A DNA stretch of 64,000 bases from DATJHM01 sp035493895 (GTDB lineage: Bacteria > Chloroflexota > Ktedonobacteria > Ktedonobacterales > Ktedonobacteraceae). Location: the NCBI GenBank assembly GCA_035493895.1, contig DATJHM010000231.1, positions 1 through 64,000 of the forward strand. Direction: 5' to 3'. The notes beneath the pieces were generated by a model. It had not been told where the DNA came from. It saw only the letters and a list, made by a program, of their open reading frames with translations, and made no database searches. Position 1 is the stretch's first letter. The number at the start of each line of letters is the position of its first letter. A program made the translations under genes and the position numbers. This document shows positions 20,942-29,810 of this stretch, one piece after another.

Positions 20942-21166
20942 ATGAACGACGAAAACAACGATCCTATACAGACTTACAAAGTCGTGCTGAATCATGAAGA
21001 GCAGTATTCCATCTGGCCCGCAGATCGCGAGAACGCGTTGGGCTGGAAAGATGCGGGCAAAGTCGGCACAAAAGAAGAGTGCCTGGCCTATATCAAAGAG
21101 GTCTGGACGGATATGCGCCCATTGAGCCTGCGCAAGAAGATGGATGAAGCACAAAATCAGCAATAA
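20942..21166 (+). CDS. MbtH-like NRPS accessory protein
   Basis: A 74-residue MbtH-family protein. The family signature is clear: NHEEQYSIWP, then GWKDAGKVGTKEECLAYI, then EVWTDMRPLSLRK. Family length is normally 60-80 residues. MbtH-like proteins bind the N-terminal subdomain of NRPS adenylation domains and are often needed for their folding or activity. The start is supported by AAGGAG at 20929-20934, seven bases before ATG. It follows the two synthetases and exporter in the same direction, so it probably serves them, although 0.8 kb of repeats intervenes. A hairpin follows the stop. Confidence 0.97.
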   Translation: MNDENNDPIQTYKVVLNHEEQYSIWPADRENALGWKDAGKVGTKEECLAYIKEVWTDMRPLSLRKKMDEAQNQQ

Positions 21167-21178
21167 CTATGTGAGGCG

Positions 21179-21211
21179 ACAAGGCTGGATGCTCTATTTA
21201 TCCGGCCTTGT
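21179..21211. terminator. Hairpin between convergent genes
   Basis: Arms 21179-21190 and 21200-21211 (ACAAGGCTGGAT / ATCCGGCCTTGT) form a 12-bp stem with one G-U pair and a 9-base loop. There is no T-tract on either strand. It lies between the ends of mbtH (+) and the dehydratase (-), where it could serve as a bidirectional terminator. Confidence 0.5.
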
Positions 21212-21241
21212 AAGCCTCTCCATCGATGCTCCAAAATACGA

Positions 21242-22165
21242 TTAGAACGTATCAAGCTGCGTGTTTGCGCCACAGAGAATAACTGCGACCCGCTCACCAG
21301 GCTCAGGCCGATAAGCACCTGAGAGCAAGCCAGCCAGCGCTGTAGCACCACCCGGCTCAACAATCAGCCGCAGATCTTGCCAGAGGGTCCGTTGCGCGGA
21401 TCGAATCGCCTCATCGCTTACCAGCAGGACACGATCGACAAAACGGCTCGCCATCGAGAAGGCAAGTTGTCCAACCCGGCGCGCACCCAGCGAGTCAGCT
21501 GCGATGCCACTCACTGAGACATCCACGCGGGTACCGGCTTTCAATGCCTCAGACATAGCAGGCGTCTGCTCAGACTGCACACCAATCACCCGAACACGGC
21601 CCTGAAACCAGGAGGCAATGCCCGCGATCAAGCCACCACCGCCAACCGCCACAAGCACAGTATCCAGATCACTGATCTGCTGCTCTAACTCACGAGCAAG
21701 CGTTCCCTGTCCTGCAACAACTTCGGACTGATCAAAGGCGTGGATGACAAGGGCTCCCGTCTCAGCTGCGCGAAACTCGCTGGCCTGCAATGCTTCAGCG
21801 TAGGAGGAACCAACGATAGAAACACGCGCACCGTAATTCCGCAAGCGTTCAATCTTGGCACGAGAGCTGATCTCTGGCACATAGATCTCTGACGGATACC
21901 CGAGCTGTTGAGCAGCATAGGCAACCGCCACGCCATGATTGCCCCCAGAAGCTGCAATCACACCAGCCTCTGGCACCGGTTGTGAGAGCATACGATTCAT
22001 CGCTCCCCGTAGCTTGAACGAGCCGGTATACTGCAATTGTTCTAATTTGAGGAAAAGCTGGGCCTGATTGTCCCACTCGCCCGGATTGAGCTGAAACACA
22101 GGTGTCTTACGAATATAAGGACTGATACGCTGAGCAGCAGCTTCGATATCAGCGGAAGAAAGCAT
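21242..22165 (-). CDS. PLP-dependent threonine/serine dehydratase (or racemase)
   Basis: Fold-type II PLP enzyme of 307 residues. The PLP lysine is in SFKLRG (about residue 51), the phosphate/substrate loop is SGGNHG (about residue 76), and the glycine-rich PLP phosphate loop is AVGGGGLIAGI. These mark the threonine ammonia-lyase / serine dehydratase / serine racemase group. At about 300 residues it lacks the C-terminal ACT domain of biosynthetic IlvA, so it resembles catabolic TdcB or bacterial serine racemase. The ATG has GAGAGG eight to nine bases upstream. It runs against mbtH and is divergent from the acyltransferases, so a link to the peptide cluster is not shown. Confidence 0.9.
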   Translation of the reverse strand: MLSSADIEAAAQRISPYIRKTPVFQLNPGEWDNQAQLFLKLEQLQYTGSFKLRGAMNRMLSQPVPEAGVIAASGGNHGVAVAYAAQQLGYPSEIYVPEISSRAKIERLRNYGARVSIVGSSYAEALQASEFRAAETGALVIHAFDQSEVVAGQGTLARELEQQISDLDTVLVAVGGGGLIAGIASWFQGRVRVIGVQSEQTPAMSEALKAGTRVDVSVSGIAADSLGARRVGQLAFSMASRFVDRVLLVSDEAIRSAQRTLWQDLRLIVEPGGATALAGLLSGAYRPEPGERVAVILCGANTQLDTF

Positions 22166-22490
22166 AGAATAACCTCTCAGTGTTCATATTGCTCACCTGA
22201 ACTTGAATACAGGACAGGCTATACGTCTGCATCATCATAGCACATTTTTCTTTACTGGCTCGTATCATACGCAAGCAAGAGATATTTCTCACATTCCTTG
22301 CGGATGATCACAATAGCATTTTAAAGGAGAGGCTGGACAGTTCGGTCGCAGTTATTAACCGGAACAGACAGAAATGGTAAAATAAGAGGGCATATACTAC
22401 TCATCAGTTCGTATGTTTCATTATTCTTTGTTTTTAGCGCAGGACGCAAGCTATCGAAGAGAAGATAGCTGAACGAAAGGCGGCAAAGCA
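22166..22490. other. Divergent intergenic region, no clear elements
   Basis: 325 bases between the dehydratase (-) and the first acyltransferase (+). It must hold promoters for both. I found no consensus -35/-10 pair, palindrome or RNA gene that I would defend. Confidence 0.4.
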
Positions 22491-23399
22491 GTGTCAGCAG
22501 CATATTGGTTTGCGCGTGGGGGAAGTACACTCGCAGGCTGGACTCCACGAAAACTCAGACATACCCTCGGCGGTCTGCTTGGGACGAGCAGCTATCTTGG
22601 CTGGCGAGCAAAACGCCTGGTTACGCTACAGAATATGGCCCAGGTGGCCGGATTGCCGGTGAAAGATCCACGCGTACAATATCTGGCCTACGCTTCGTGG
22701 AAGAATTATGGGCGCTATGCCGCCGATTTCTTGAACTTTCCCAATCTCAATCTGGAGTACATCGAAGAGCATCTGCACGATCTCAGCGATGGAGGAAGAG
22801 GCTGGCTGGAAGAGGTGCAACTGGCACAGGAGCGAGGGAAAGGGGTCATCTTCGCAACCGCTCACTTTGGCAACTGGGATATCGCCGGAGCCATCGTAGG
22901 CAAACGCATGCCTCTTTCGGTCGTCGTCGAAAGCTTCGATGATCCACGCATGGACGAGCTTATCCAGGGCCAGCGCAGAGACAAAGGCATGACCGTGATC
23001 CCTATGGAAAGCTCCATGCGCAGAATTCTACGAACACTACAACAGAACCAGATCGTCGCGATAGTTGCAGATCGACCAGTCAGCGCAGAACAGGGCGTCC
23101 CCGTCACCTTTTGCGGCCGAACCACTTATGTGCCAGGAGGACCAGCCGCCCTCGCGCTCAAAAGCGGTGCCGCCATCGTCCCCGGCTATGTCTGGTATGG
23201 CGAGAAAGAAGGCTATCTTCTACGTGCCTTTCCGCCCATTATTCCGCGTGAATACAAAGGGAACGAGGAAAAAACAGCGGAAATCGCCCGCCTCACGCAA
23301 GAGATGTACAATGCTCAGGAAGCGATGGTCCGCTCCTGGCCTACGCAATGGTATATGTTTCGCGCGTTCTGGCCACAGGCACTACCGGCGCAGAAGTAA
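22491..23399 (+). CDS. PatA/LpxL-type lysophospholipid acyltransferase, first paralogue
   Basis: Membrane-associated acyltransferase of the LpxL/HtrB family, 302 residues. The catalytic HX4D motif is HFGNWD (about residue 125). The block IVAIVADRPVSAEQGVPVTF matches the family's second conserved region. In actinobacteria this family includes PatA, which acylates phosphatidylinositol mannosides; in Gram-negatives, LpxL acylates lipid A. The start is GTG with GAAAGG about 11 bases upstream. A paralogue follows 28 bases downstream, and a PimA-like glycosyltransferase lies 2 kb further on, favouring glycolipid rather than lipid A acylation. No lipid A genes are seen here. Confidence 0.9.
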   Translation: MSAAYWFARGGSTLAGWTPRKLRHTLGGLLGTSSYLGWRAKRLVTLQNMAQVAGLPVKDPRVQYLAYASWKNYGRYAADFLNFPNLNLEYIEEHLHDLSDGGRGWLEEVQLAQERGKGVIFATAHFGNWDIAGAIVGKRMPLSVVVESFDDPRMDELIQGQRRDKGMTVIPMESSMRRILRTLQQNQIVAIVADRPVSAEQGVPVTFCGRTTYVPGGPAALALKSGAAIVPGYVWYGEKEGYLLRAFPPIIPREYKGNEEKTAEIARLTQEMYNAQEAMVRSWPTQWYMFRAFWPQALPAQK

Positions 23400-23427
23400 G
23401 AGAGAAGGGGCGTAAGAGAAACTCCAT

Positions 23428-24306
23428 ATGCTGTATTACTTACTGCGACTGGCAACCATCGTTCTACCCTGGATACCGGCATGGCTGAGGGCCTATCTCG
23501 GGATAGGGATCGGCACCTTCGCCTGGTGCATCGCCAGCAAGGCAAGGGCACAGGCAAATAAAAATATCCGGCATGTGTTCGGTCAAGAGAGCCTCAAGAC
23601 CCGGCAGGGGCGGAGAAAATTGCGCAGAACCGTACGAAGGATGTTTCAACACAATGTCAGAAACTATATCGAGGTCTGCGTACTCATGCACTATACACCA
23701 GCCAGACATAAACAAATAACTACAGAGTCAGGCTTTGAGCATATCGAGGCTGGATTGGCACGCGGAAAAGGCATTATCGCCTTCACAGCTCATTATGGGC
23801 CATTTGACAACATCGTACAATCAGCAGCACTGCACAATTATGATGTCACCGTCCCGGTCGAAGCCCTCAAAAATCAGCGTTTGCTCGATCTTATGCTTCG
23901 TCTGCGTGGTAGTCAGGGCATCAATTTTGTCCCGCTGGGAAGCCCTTCCACGTTACGCGCCATTATCCAGAAGCTCAAAAGCAACAAGATTGTGGTCCTG
24001 ACGGCAGATAGAGGATCGCAGGGACAAAAATCCAGCGTTCCTTTCTTCGATGCATCCGCAGAACTTCCCAATGGTGCTGTTACGCTGGCTCAACGTACAG
24101 GAGCAGATTTGATCGGGGCATTCGCCATACGCACTTCCCTCACCCGAATACAGCTCTTCTGTGTACCCATCACTGCCAATATGACGGAAGAACAACGCAA
24201 GGACACCACGTATGTATCACGTAAGGTCAGCGAAACAATGGAATACTTTATCCGTGCACACCCGGAACAATGGCTGGCTTTCACACCGATCTGGCCCGAG
24301 GGATAA
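23428..24306 (+). CDS. PatA/LpxL-type lysophospholipid acyltransferase, second paralogue
   Basis: A 292-residue relative of the preceding gene, with HX4D as HYGPFD (about residue 124) and a second conserved block VVLTADRGSQGQKSSVPFF. The N-terminus is hydrophobic (YYLLRLATIVLPWIPAWLRAYLGIGIGTF), fitting an inner-membrane anchor. The two copies differ strongly outside the motifs, so they probably add different chains or use different acceptors rather than being a recent duplication. The 28-base gap suggests one transcript. The pair could do the two acylation steps of a PI-mannoside-like lipid. Substrate is not readable from sequence. Confidence 0.88.
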   Translation: MLYYLLRLATIVLPWIPAWLRAYLGIGIGTFAWCIASKARAQANKNIRHVFGQESLKTRQGRRKLRRTVRRMFQHNVRNYIEVCVLMHYTPARHKQITTESGFEHIEAGLARGKGIIAFTAHYGPFDNIVQSAALHNYDVTVPVEALKNQRLLDLMLRLRGSQGINFVPLGSPSTLRAIIQKLKSNKIVVLTADRGSQGQKSSVPFFDASAELPNGAVTLAQRTGADLIGAFAIRTSLTRIQLFCVPITANMTEEQRKDTTYVSRKVSETMEYFIRAHPEQWLAFTPIWPEG

Positions 24307-24388
24307 TCTCGTATCTCTCGATCAAGGCGATTACCAACCGGGCGGAGATCCCCCCACCCATAAGGCTACGTAGACCCAGTAGTGGCAC

Positions 24389-24429
24389 GGTGGAGTGGAA
24401 CGCAACTGTGCCTGCGAACTCACTCCACC
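24389..24429. terminator. Hairpin between convergent genes
   Basis: GGTGGAGTG (24389-24397) and CACTCCACC (24421-24429) form a perfect 9-bp stem with a 23-base loop, between the acyltransferase (+) and PHP (-) ends. The 197-base gap is also bounded by two copies of CCCCCACCCATAA (about 24350 and 24472). No T-tract, so termination is a guess. Confidence 0.4.
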
Positions 24430-24503
24430 CCTCTCGCCCCCTGGAGGAGAGACGGTTCACTTCATGGATATCCCCCACCCATAACTTTCGCGGCATAATC
24501 ACA

Positions 24504-25244
24504 CTATTGCTGTTTGAGGGAGCGCATCACGCGACGAGGAGGATCGACGAACCAGCTCCAGGCACATTGCGCCACATAGACGCCTGCGGGTAGATGCGCG
24601 GGCGGAGTTTCCTGGCCTCCTGCACGCACGGTACGATTTTGAATCGCGAGACGCACATCCTCGGCCGTCGTGCCCTCAAAAAGCGTATAGGCAGCACCAA
24701 TATGTTGCCAGAAATGAGCATCGCTACCACCTGTCTCAGCAAATCCCCACTGCTGATTCGCCTGAGCAACCGCAGCACGCATCGAGGCATTGGCCGGGGA
24801 GGGATTATAAATCTCAATGGCATCAATCGGATATCCCTTATTCAGCAGCTCATCGATCCTGGCTCGGCTCAGACTCGGCACCAGACGACCGAGGGGATGA
24901 GGCACAAGCACCAGACCGCCCTGCTCTTTTATCGCCTCAATACTCTCTTCGACAGAACGAAGCGCTTTAGGGGCGCGTTTTACAAAAAGGCCGAGCAAAT
25001 GGCCCTGGCGCGTGCTGACCTCAACCCCCGTAATCATCTGAAAAGGCGGCTGCTCATAGCGCTCCAGCAGATCAGCCACACGTTTGGCCCCCTCAAGATG
25101 ATCATGATCAGTGACCGCAATCACCTGCAAACCATGACTGATCGCCTGTTCCACCACCTTCGCTGGACTGGCCCAGCCATCGCCAAGGTTGGTATGCATA
25201 TGCAAATCGGCTTTACTCTGGCCGACAGGGAGAGAAGAAACCAT
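24504..25244 (-). CDS. PHP-domain metal-dependent phosphoesterase
   Basis: A 246-residue protein of the PHP family (TrpH/YciV-type). Metal-binding motifs are DLHMHTN near the N-terminus, VIAVTDHDH, a histidine in LVLVPHPLG and GGSDAHF near the C-terminus. Related enzymes hydrolyse nucleotide 3',5'-bisphosphates or short RNA ends; the exact substrate cannot be read here. It is antiparallel to its neighbours and sits between the acyltransferases and the PimA-like gene. The upstream ribosome-binding signal is weak. Confidence 0.88.
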   Translation of the reverse strand: MVSSLPVGQSKADLHMHTNLGDGWASPAKVVEQAISHGLQVIAVTDHDHLEGAKRVADLLERYEQPPFQMITGVEVSTRQGHLLGLFVKRAPKALRSVEESIEAIKEQGGLVLVPHPLGRLVPSLSRARIDELLNKGYPIDAIEIYNPSPANASMRAAVAQANQQWGFAETGGSDAHFWQHIGAAYTLFEGTTAEDVRLAIQNRTVRAGGQETPPAHLPAGVYVAQCAWSWFVDPPRRVMRSLKQQ

Positions 25245-25609
25245 AAAAAAGTATTTTCACTGCCTTTCATCACAAAATAGCACGCCTGACTGAGCCCTGA
25301 GCACAGGATCTGTCGATATGATCAGAAACCTTTGACATAAGAGAGTAGCATAGCCTATCATTTGGGAATGACGACATTTGACCGACAGAAAACAATGACG
25401 ATAAAAAGTCCTTAACATGGTCATTGTATTATAGAAGCATAGGGAATGACCATATCAATGCAAACATCTCATCGTAGTCAGGAAGCCAGAGGAGCCCGGG
25501 AAACGCGAAACAACAATCAAAGCCGATGCAGCCAGGCTTATATACCAACGATGGGCTTGTCTGCGTATTATTAGATACAAGAAAATGTAGTATATGGGAA
25601 TGTAGAGCA

Positions 25610-25638
25610 TTGACAATTCGTACGAGAGAAGTTATACC
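25610..25638 (+). promoter_or_regulatory. Sigma70-type promoter for the PimA-like gene
   Basis: TTGACA at 25610-25615, a 17-base spacer and TATACC at 25633-25638. Transcription would begin near 25645, giving a leader of about 40 bases with GGGAGG at 25677-25682. This also rules against the longer reading frame that opens at 25526. Confidence 0.6.
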
Positions 25639-25687
25639 GCACTTACAAATGCACTACTATCATCCTGTCAAGCGCAGGGAGGCAAGA

Positions 25688-26866
25688 ATGAAAATTGGTG
25701 TAGTATCACCATATGACTGGAGCTATCCAGGGGGAGTACGAGAACATATCAGGCACCTCACCGCTCAGTTCAGCGGCATGGGGCATGAAGTACGCGTACT
25801 GGCACCAGCAACAAAAACGACCAATACCCTCTTAGAAGAACACGTCTTCTATGGGATGGGGAAAACTGCCCCCGTGCCTATCAACGGATCTATCGCCCGC
25901 CTGGCAATCGATCCCACCCTGTCCTGGAAAGTTCGCAATATCTTGAAACAGGAGAATTTTGATATTCTCCATATTCACGAACCACTTGTGCCAGGATTAT
26001 CGCTCACTGCATTGCGCTTCTCTAATACGATCACTGTCGGAACCTTTCATGCCTTCTCCCACCCTAAAGTAGCCTCGACGCAATATCTGGCTTATGCCTC
26101 AGCCTCACCTTTCCTGCGTCCCTACTTTCGACGCTTAGCCGGACGAATCGCGGTCTCAACTGCTGCATCTCAGTTTGCCTCTCACTACTTTCCAGCCGAT
26201 TATCGCATCATTCCCAATGGCGTCGATCTCAATCGCTTCAATTCACAGGTTCTACCACTGCCCCAATTTATGGATGGGAAACAAAATATCCTCTTTGTCG
26301 GACGCTTTGAACGACGCAAAGGCGCAAAATTTCTCCTGCGCGCGATCCCCCAGATTCGCGCACAACATCCCAATACCCGCTTCATCTTCGTCGGCGAGGG
26401 AAAATTGCGTCCAGGCCTCCAACGCGTCGTCAGGCAACACGCCTGGGAAGATGTCATCTTTACCGGATATATCGCAGATAGTGAGTTGCCACGCTACTTC
26501 GCCAGCGCCCATGTTTTTTGCGCCCCTGCAACGGGAGGAGAAAGCCTGGGTATTGTACTCTTAGAAGCCATGGCCTCTGGCATACCCGTCGTTGCCTCCG
26601 ATATTCCCGGCTATGCCACCGTCATCACACCTGGCATCGATGGCCTGCTCTCAGCACCACGAGATAGCGCAGAGCTGACACAGGCGATCTCAACTCTCCT
26701 GAAAAGTGAAAGCTTACGGCAAAAATTTATCCATACCGGCCTACAAAAAGTACATGCCTATGCCTGGCCGTTCGTAGCCCAGACTATCCTGGATTACTAC
26801 GAAACCCTGATTGAAGAGCAAAAAACACGCTCTATCAACACGCCACGGAGATACAAAAAAATTTAA
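25688..26866 (+). CDS. PimA-like GT4 glycosyltransferase
   Basis: A 392-residue GT-B fold transferase. The N-terminus MKIGVVSPYDWSYPGGVREH closely follows the PimA pattern (phosphatidylinositol mannosyltransferase), and the C-terminal nucleotide-sugar site has GRFERRKG, SAHVFCAPATGGESLGIVLL and EAMASGIPVVASDIPG. PimA uses GDP-mannose to mannosylate phosphatidylinositol on the cytoplasmic face. I chose ATG at 25688 because of GGGAGG five bases upstream and the promoter ending at 25638; the frame is open from 25526 but those 54 residues do not resemble the family. With the two PatA-like genes it suggests a PI-mannoside-like pathway. The sugar and acceptor are inferred. Confidence 0.88.
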   Translation: MKIGVVSPYDWSYPGGVREHIRHLTAQFSGMGHEVRVLAPATKTTNTLLEEHVFYGMGKTAPVPINGSIARLAIDPTLSWKVRNILKQENFDILHIHEPLVPGLSLTALRFSNTITVGTFHAFSHPKVASTQYLAYASASPFLRPYFRRLAGRIAVSTAASQFASHYFPADYRIIPNGVDLNRFNSQVLPLPQFMDGKQNILFVGRFERRKGAKFLLRAIPQIRAQHPNTRFIFVGEGKLRPGLQRVVRQHAWEDVIFTGYIADSELPRYFASAHVFCAPATGGESLGIVLLEAMASGIPVVASDIPGYATVITPGIDGLLSAPRDSAELTQAISTLLKSESLRQKFIHTGLQKVHAYAWPFVAQTILDYYETLIEEQKTRSINTPRRYKKI

Positions 26867-27050
26867 TACCCTATTCTACCAACAAAATATGCCGATTATA
26901 AAAACTATAAGGCCAAACAGAGCTGATGGATTTTTGTTGCTCTGGCTCGCCCACATCAGGAGGAGACTTGCACGGAAAAGAAGAGCATGGTATGATTAGA
27001 AAAAACGTTCTTGTATTCTTTTCATACGTATAAAACAGCCAGGGCATACA

Positions 27051-29516
27051 ATGTCATTATCAGCGTTTGGCATCGTTAAAAAAACTCAAACACAGATTGA
27101 AGATGAATATCTCTTTGGCTGGGACCCGTTACCCGGCATTGTCTCTGTATGGGCCAATCGCGAGGGTAAAGCAATCGTATGGAGGCGCGAGGACGGACAG
27201 ATTACACGCAGCATCGAACGCTTCTCCCCCTGGGTGTTCGCGACACAGCTCGATGACCTGGAACATCTCAAAGCAGACCTTCAGCCCGCCAATCGGCCAA
27301 TTAACGCGCCGATTAAATATCAGCAGCTCGATGGCGCTGCGGGATCATATCGTTACTTATTGCTTTCACACGATGGACGCACTCTTGAGCACGCTCTTTG
27401 TTATGGAGCCTCGCGCCGCCTGAAACGCCAGATAAAAACGCTCAATGACCTGCAAGATGAGTATTATCGCGTCGGTCCCGTCGAACAATATTTAATGCAA
27501 ACGGGACGCGTCTATTTTCGCGGTCTGCGCTATGAGGAACTACATCGCCTCCAATTCGATCTGGAAACGACCGCGCTTGATCCACACCGGGGACGCATCT
27601 TTTTAGTCTCGTTGCGCGATAACCGTGGCCTGGAAACGGTATTAGAAGCCAGTAGTAGCGAGGACGAAAAAGAACTGATCCGCCAATTGTGCGAGATTAT
27701 CCGCGAACGAGATCCGGATGTTATCGAGAATCACAACCTCTTTGGCTTCGATCTCCCCTTTCTCGAACATCGGGCACTGGTTCAGGATGTTCCGCTGCAT
27801 ATTGGACGCACAGGCGGGCCCACTCAGCTTGAACGGCGGCAGGAGACGCTCGCGATCGGGCCAGAGGCTCGCAATCGCACACGCTATAGTGTCGCCGGAC
27901 GCGAACTGATCGATACGCTCGATGCGGTACGCAAACATGATTTTGTGGTGAGAGACATGCCCGGACACGGTCTCAAAGAGGTCGCTCGCTACTTCGGTAT
28001 CGCATCCAATGAGCGCGTCTATATCGAAGGCAGCATGATTTATGAAACGTACCAGAAGCGTCCTGATCTGGTACGACACTATGCCCTCGATGATGTACGC
28101 GAGGTCGATGGACTTTCACGACGATTGTTAGGCGCTCCCTTTGCGCTCGCAAGTATGGCCCCTCGACGCTATGAACGACTGGCCTCGGCAGGACCAGCTA
28201 TGGGCATCCTCGAACCGATGCTCGTGCGCAGCTATCTCCATACAGGCACAGCCCTCCCTCACCAGGGAACTCGCCAGAATGCGACAGTAGAACTGCACGA
28301 AGGTGGCGCGGTGCATTTATTCGCCGCTGGCATTGCCGAACATGTCGTCAAAGCGGATGTCGCCTCTCTCTATCCCTCACTCATGCGCACGTTTCAAATT
28401 GGCCCACAGAGCGATCGGCTCAACGTCTTGCTCCATATCCTGGGACGCCTGACCGATCTCCGTCTGGCCCACAAAGCAGAGGCAAAAAGCGCCGAAGCAG
28501 GCTCAGTCGAGGCAAATCATCATGAAGCGACGCAGGCTGCCATGAAAATCTTGATTAACGCGGCGTATGGCTACATGGGGGCCGGTGATATGGCCCTCTT
28601 CGCAGATAGCCGGGCCGCCAGCGAGGTCACACGGCGCGGACGCGCCATCCTGGGGCAGGTCTTAGAGGCTCTGCGCCAGCAGGGTATGGCCCTGATCGAA
28701 GCGGATACCGATGGCGTCTACTTCTCCGTACCATCGCACTGGAGCGAAGAGCAAGAGCGCACCCTGGTACAGAAGATCGGCGCACTACTACCATCTGGCA
28801 TCAACCTGGAGTACGAAGGGCGTTATCGCGCTATGTTTAGCCACGAAGTCAAAAACTATGCGCTGCTCACCTATAACGATCGCCTTATCGTCCACGGCGT
28901 CGCAATGCGCTCCAGCAGAGTCGAACCGTTCGGCGAGCGCTTTTTGCGCAAAGCACTCCACCTTGCTATGCTTGGGGATGTAGAGGGACTCCATGACCTC
29001 TATCTGGCTACGGCGAAAGCAATCCGGGAACGAAATCTGCCCGCTTCAGATCTGGCAACACGCGTGCGACTCTCAAAAACGCCCGAAGAGTATTTTTCCC
29101 AGCGAAGCAGACATCAGGAGCAAGCCTACGAAGCTCTGATCACCGCTGGAAGGCGCAAATGGTATCCTGGCGAGCGCGTGCGCTTCTATCGGGCACGCAA
29201 CAAACGCTATATCTGGATACCCGAGGAGAGCGACGAGAGCTCCATCGATAACGATTGGCAGAGTGAGACACCTGGTCCGACAAAAAAACAGGGCCCCAGG
29301 ACACAACCGAGCAAAAAAGAACTGGCGGAACGGCGCGACTATGATGTCGAACACTATCTGCAAGTATTGATCAGCTCATACGCAGCACGCCTGCGTAAAG
29401 CCTTTGCCTCTGAAGATTTCGAACAACTCTTCCGCCTCGAAGGACAGGGGGGACTTTTTGACCAGCCTGTAGAAGATATCCAGCCCCTCTGGATTCGCTG
29501 CTCTCAACCATCATAA
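27051..29516 (+). CDS. Family B DNA polymerase with 3'-5' exonuclease
   Basis: An 821-residue family B polymerase (Pol II/archaeal PolB type). Exonuclease motifs are Exo I FDLETT (about residue 170), Exo II NHNLFGFDLPF and Exo III HYALDD, all with their acidic residues. Polymerase motif A is DVASLYPS (about 436), motif B is KILINAAYG and motif C is ADTDG (about 551), so both activities look intact. Length is near that of E. coli Pol II. Such enzymes usually serve repair, restart or translesion synthesis. No Cas1-like, terminal-protein or phage genes lie nearby, so it looks chromosomal rather than mobile. The short N-terminal region (about residues 1-160) is less conserved. Weak ribosome site AGGG upstream of ATG. 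Confidence 0.93.
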   Translation: MSLSAFGIVKKTQTQIEDEYLFGWDPLPGIVSVWANREGKAIVWRREDGQITRSIERFSPWVFATQLDDLEHLKADLQPANRPINAPIKYQQLDGAAGSYRYLLLSHDGRTLEHALCYGASRRLKRQIKTLNDLQDEYYRVGPVEQYLMQTGRVYFRGLRYEELHRLQFDLETTALDPHRGRIFLVSLRDNRGLETVLEASSSEDEKELIRQLCEIIRERDPDVIENHNLFGFDLPFLEHRALVQDVPLHIGRTGGPTQLERRQETLAIGPEARNRTRYSVAGRELIDTLDAVRKHDFVVRDMPGHGLKEVARYFGIASNERVYIEGSMIYETYQKRPDLVRHYALDDVREVDGLSRRLLGAPFALASMAPRRYERLASAGPAMGILEPMLVRSYLHTGTALPHQGTRQNATVELHEGGAVHLFAAGIAEHVVKADVASLYPSLMRTFQIGPQSDRLNVLLHILGRLTDLRLAHKAEAKSAEAGSVEANHHEATQAAMKILINAAYGYMGAGDMALFADSRAASEVTRRGRAILGQVLEALRQQGMALIEADTDGVYFSVPSHWSEEQERTLVQKIGALLPSGINLEYEGRYRAMFSHEVKNYALLTYNDRLIVHGVAMRSSRVEPFGERFLRKALHLAMLGDVEGLHDLYLATAKAIRERNLPASDLATRVRLSKTPEEYFSQRSRHQEQAYEALITAGRRKWYPGERVRFYRARNKRYIWIPEESDESSIDNDWQSETPGPTKKQGPRTQPSKKELAERRDYDVEHYLQVLISSYAARLRKAFASEDFEQLFRLEGQGGLFDQPVEDIQPLWIRCSQPS

Positions 29517-29810
29517 AATGGCATGGGAGCGAGTAATACTACCTGTAATCTCAGTACCCTCCATTGAAGGTGCGTGCTATAATACTACAGGCATTGCTTT
29601 CTGGCTTCTAGTATCACTACTGAGTGAGAAGGAGAGCATATTCTCATCAACACGAGATAGGGCTCATGCGTTTGAGAAAGAGACAGGGTTGCTACAGAGA
29701 CGTTCCGCCGAAACTACCTGATCGAAAAGTAATGATCCCATGATCAACAGCAATGTCCTCGGTTTCAATACCTGAAACCAGCCGTCCCACGTTGCCATAA
29801 GTGAGGTTTT
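29517..29810. other. Leader region upstream of menF
   Basis: 294 bases without a believable gene. A -10-like TATAAT lies at 29578-29583 but has no good -35. A small hairpin GGTTTCA/TGAAACC occurs at 29761-29779, 30 bases before menF. No recognised riboswitch. Confidence 0.35.

Noticed and set aside
22491..24306. Acyltransferases considered as lipid A (LpxL/LpxM) enzymes
   Set aside because: No lipid A genes are present and the PimA-like neighbour suggests a PI-mannoside-type acceptor instead.
24594..25280. 228-codon plus-strand frame opposite the PHP gene
   Set aside because: The minus-strand product has all PHP metal motifs, while this frame has none of any family.
27051..29516. Family B polymerase considered as part of a casposon, phage or plasmid
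   Set aside because: No Cas1-like, terminal-protein, capsid or replication-initiator gene is nearby.
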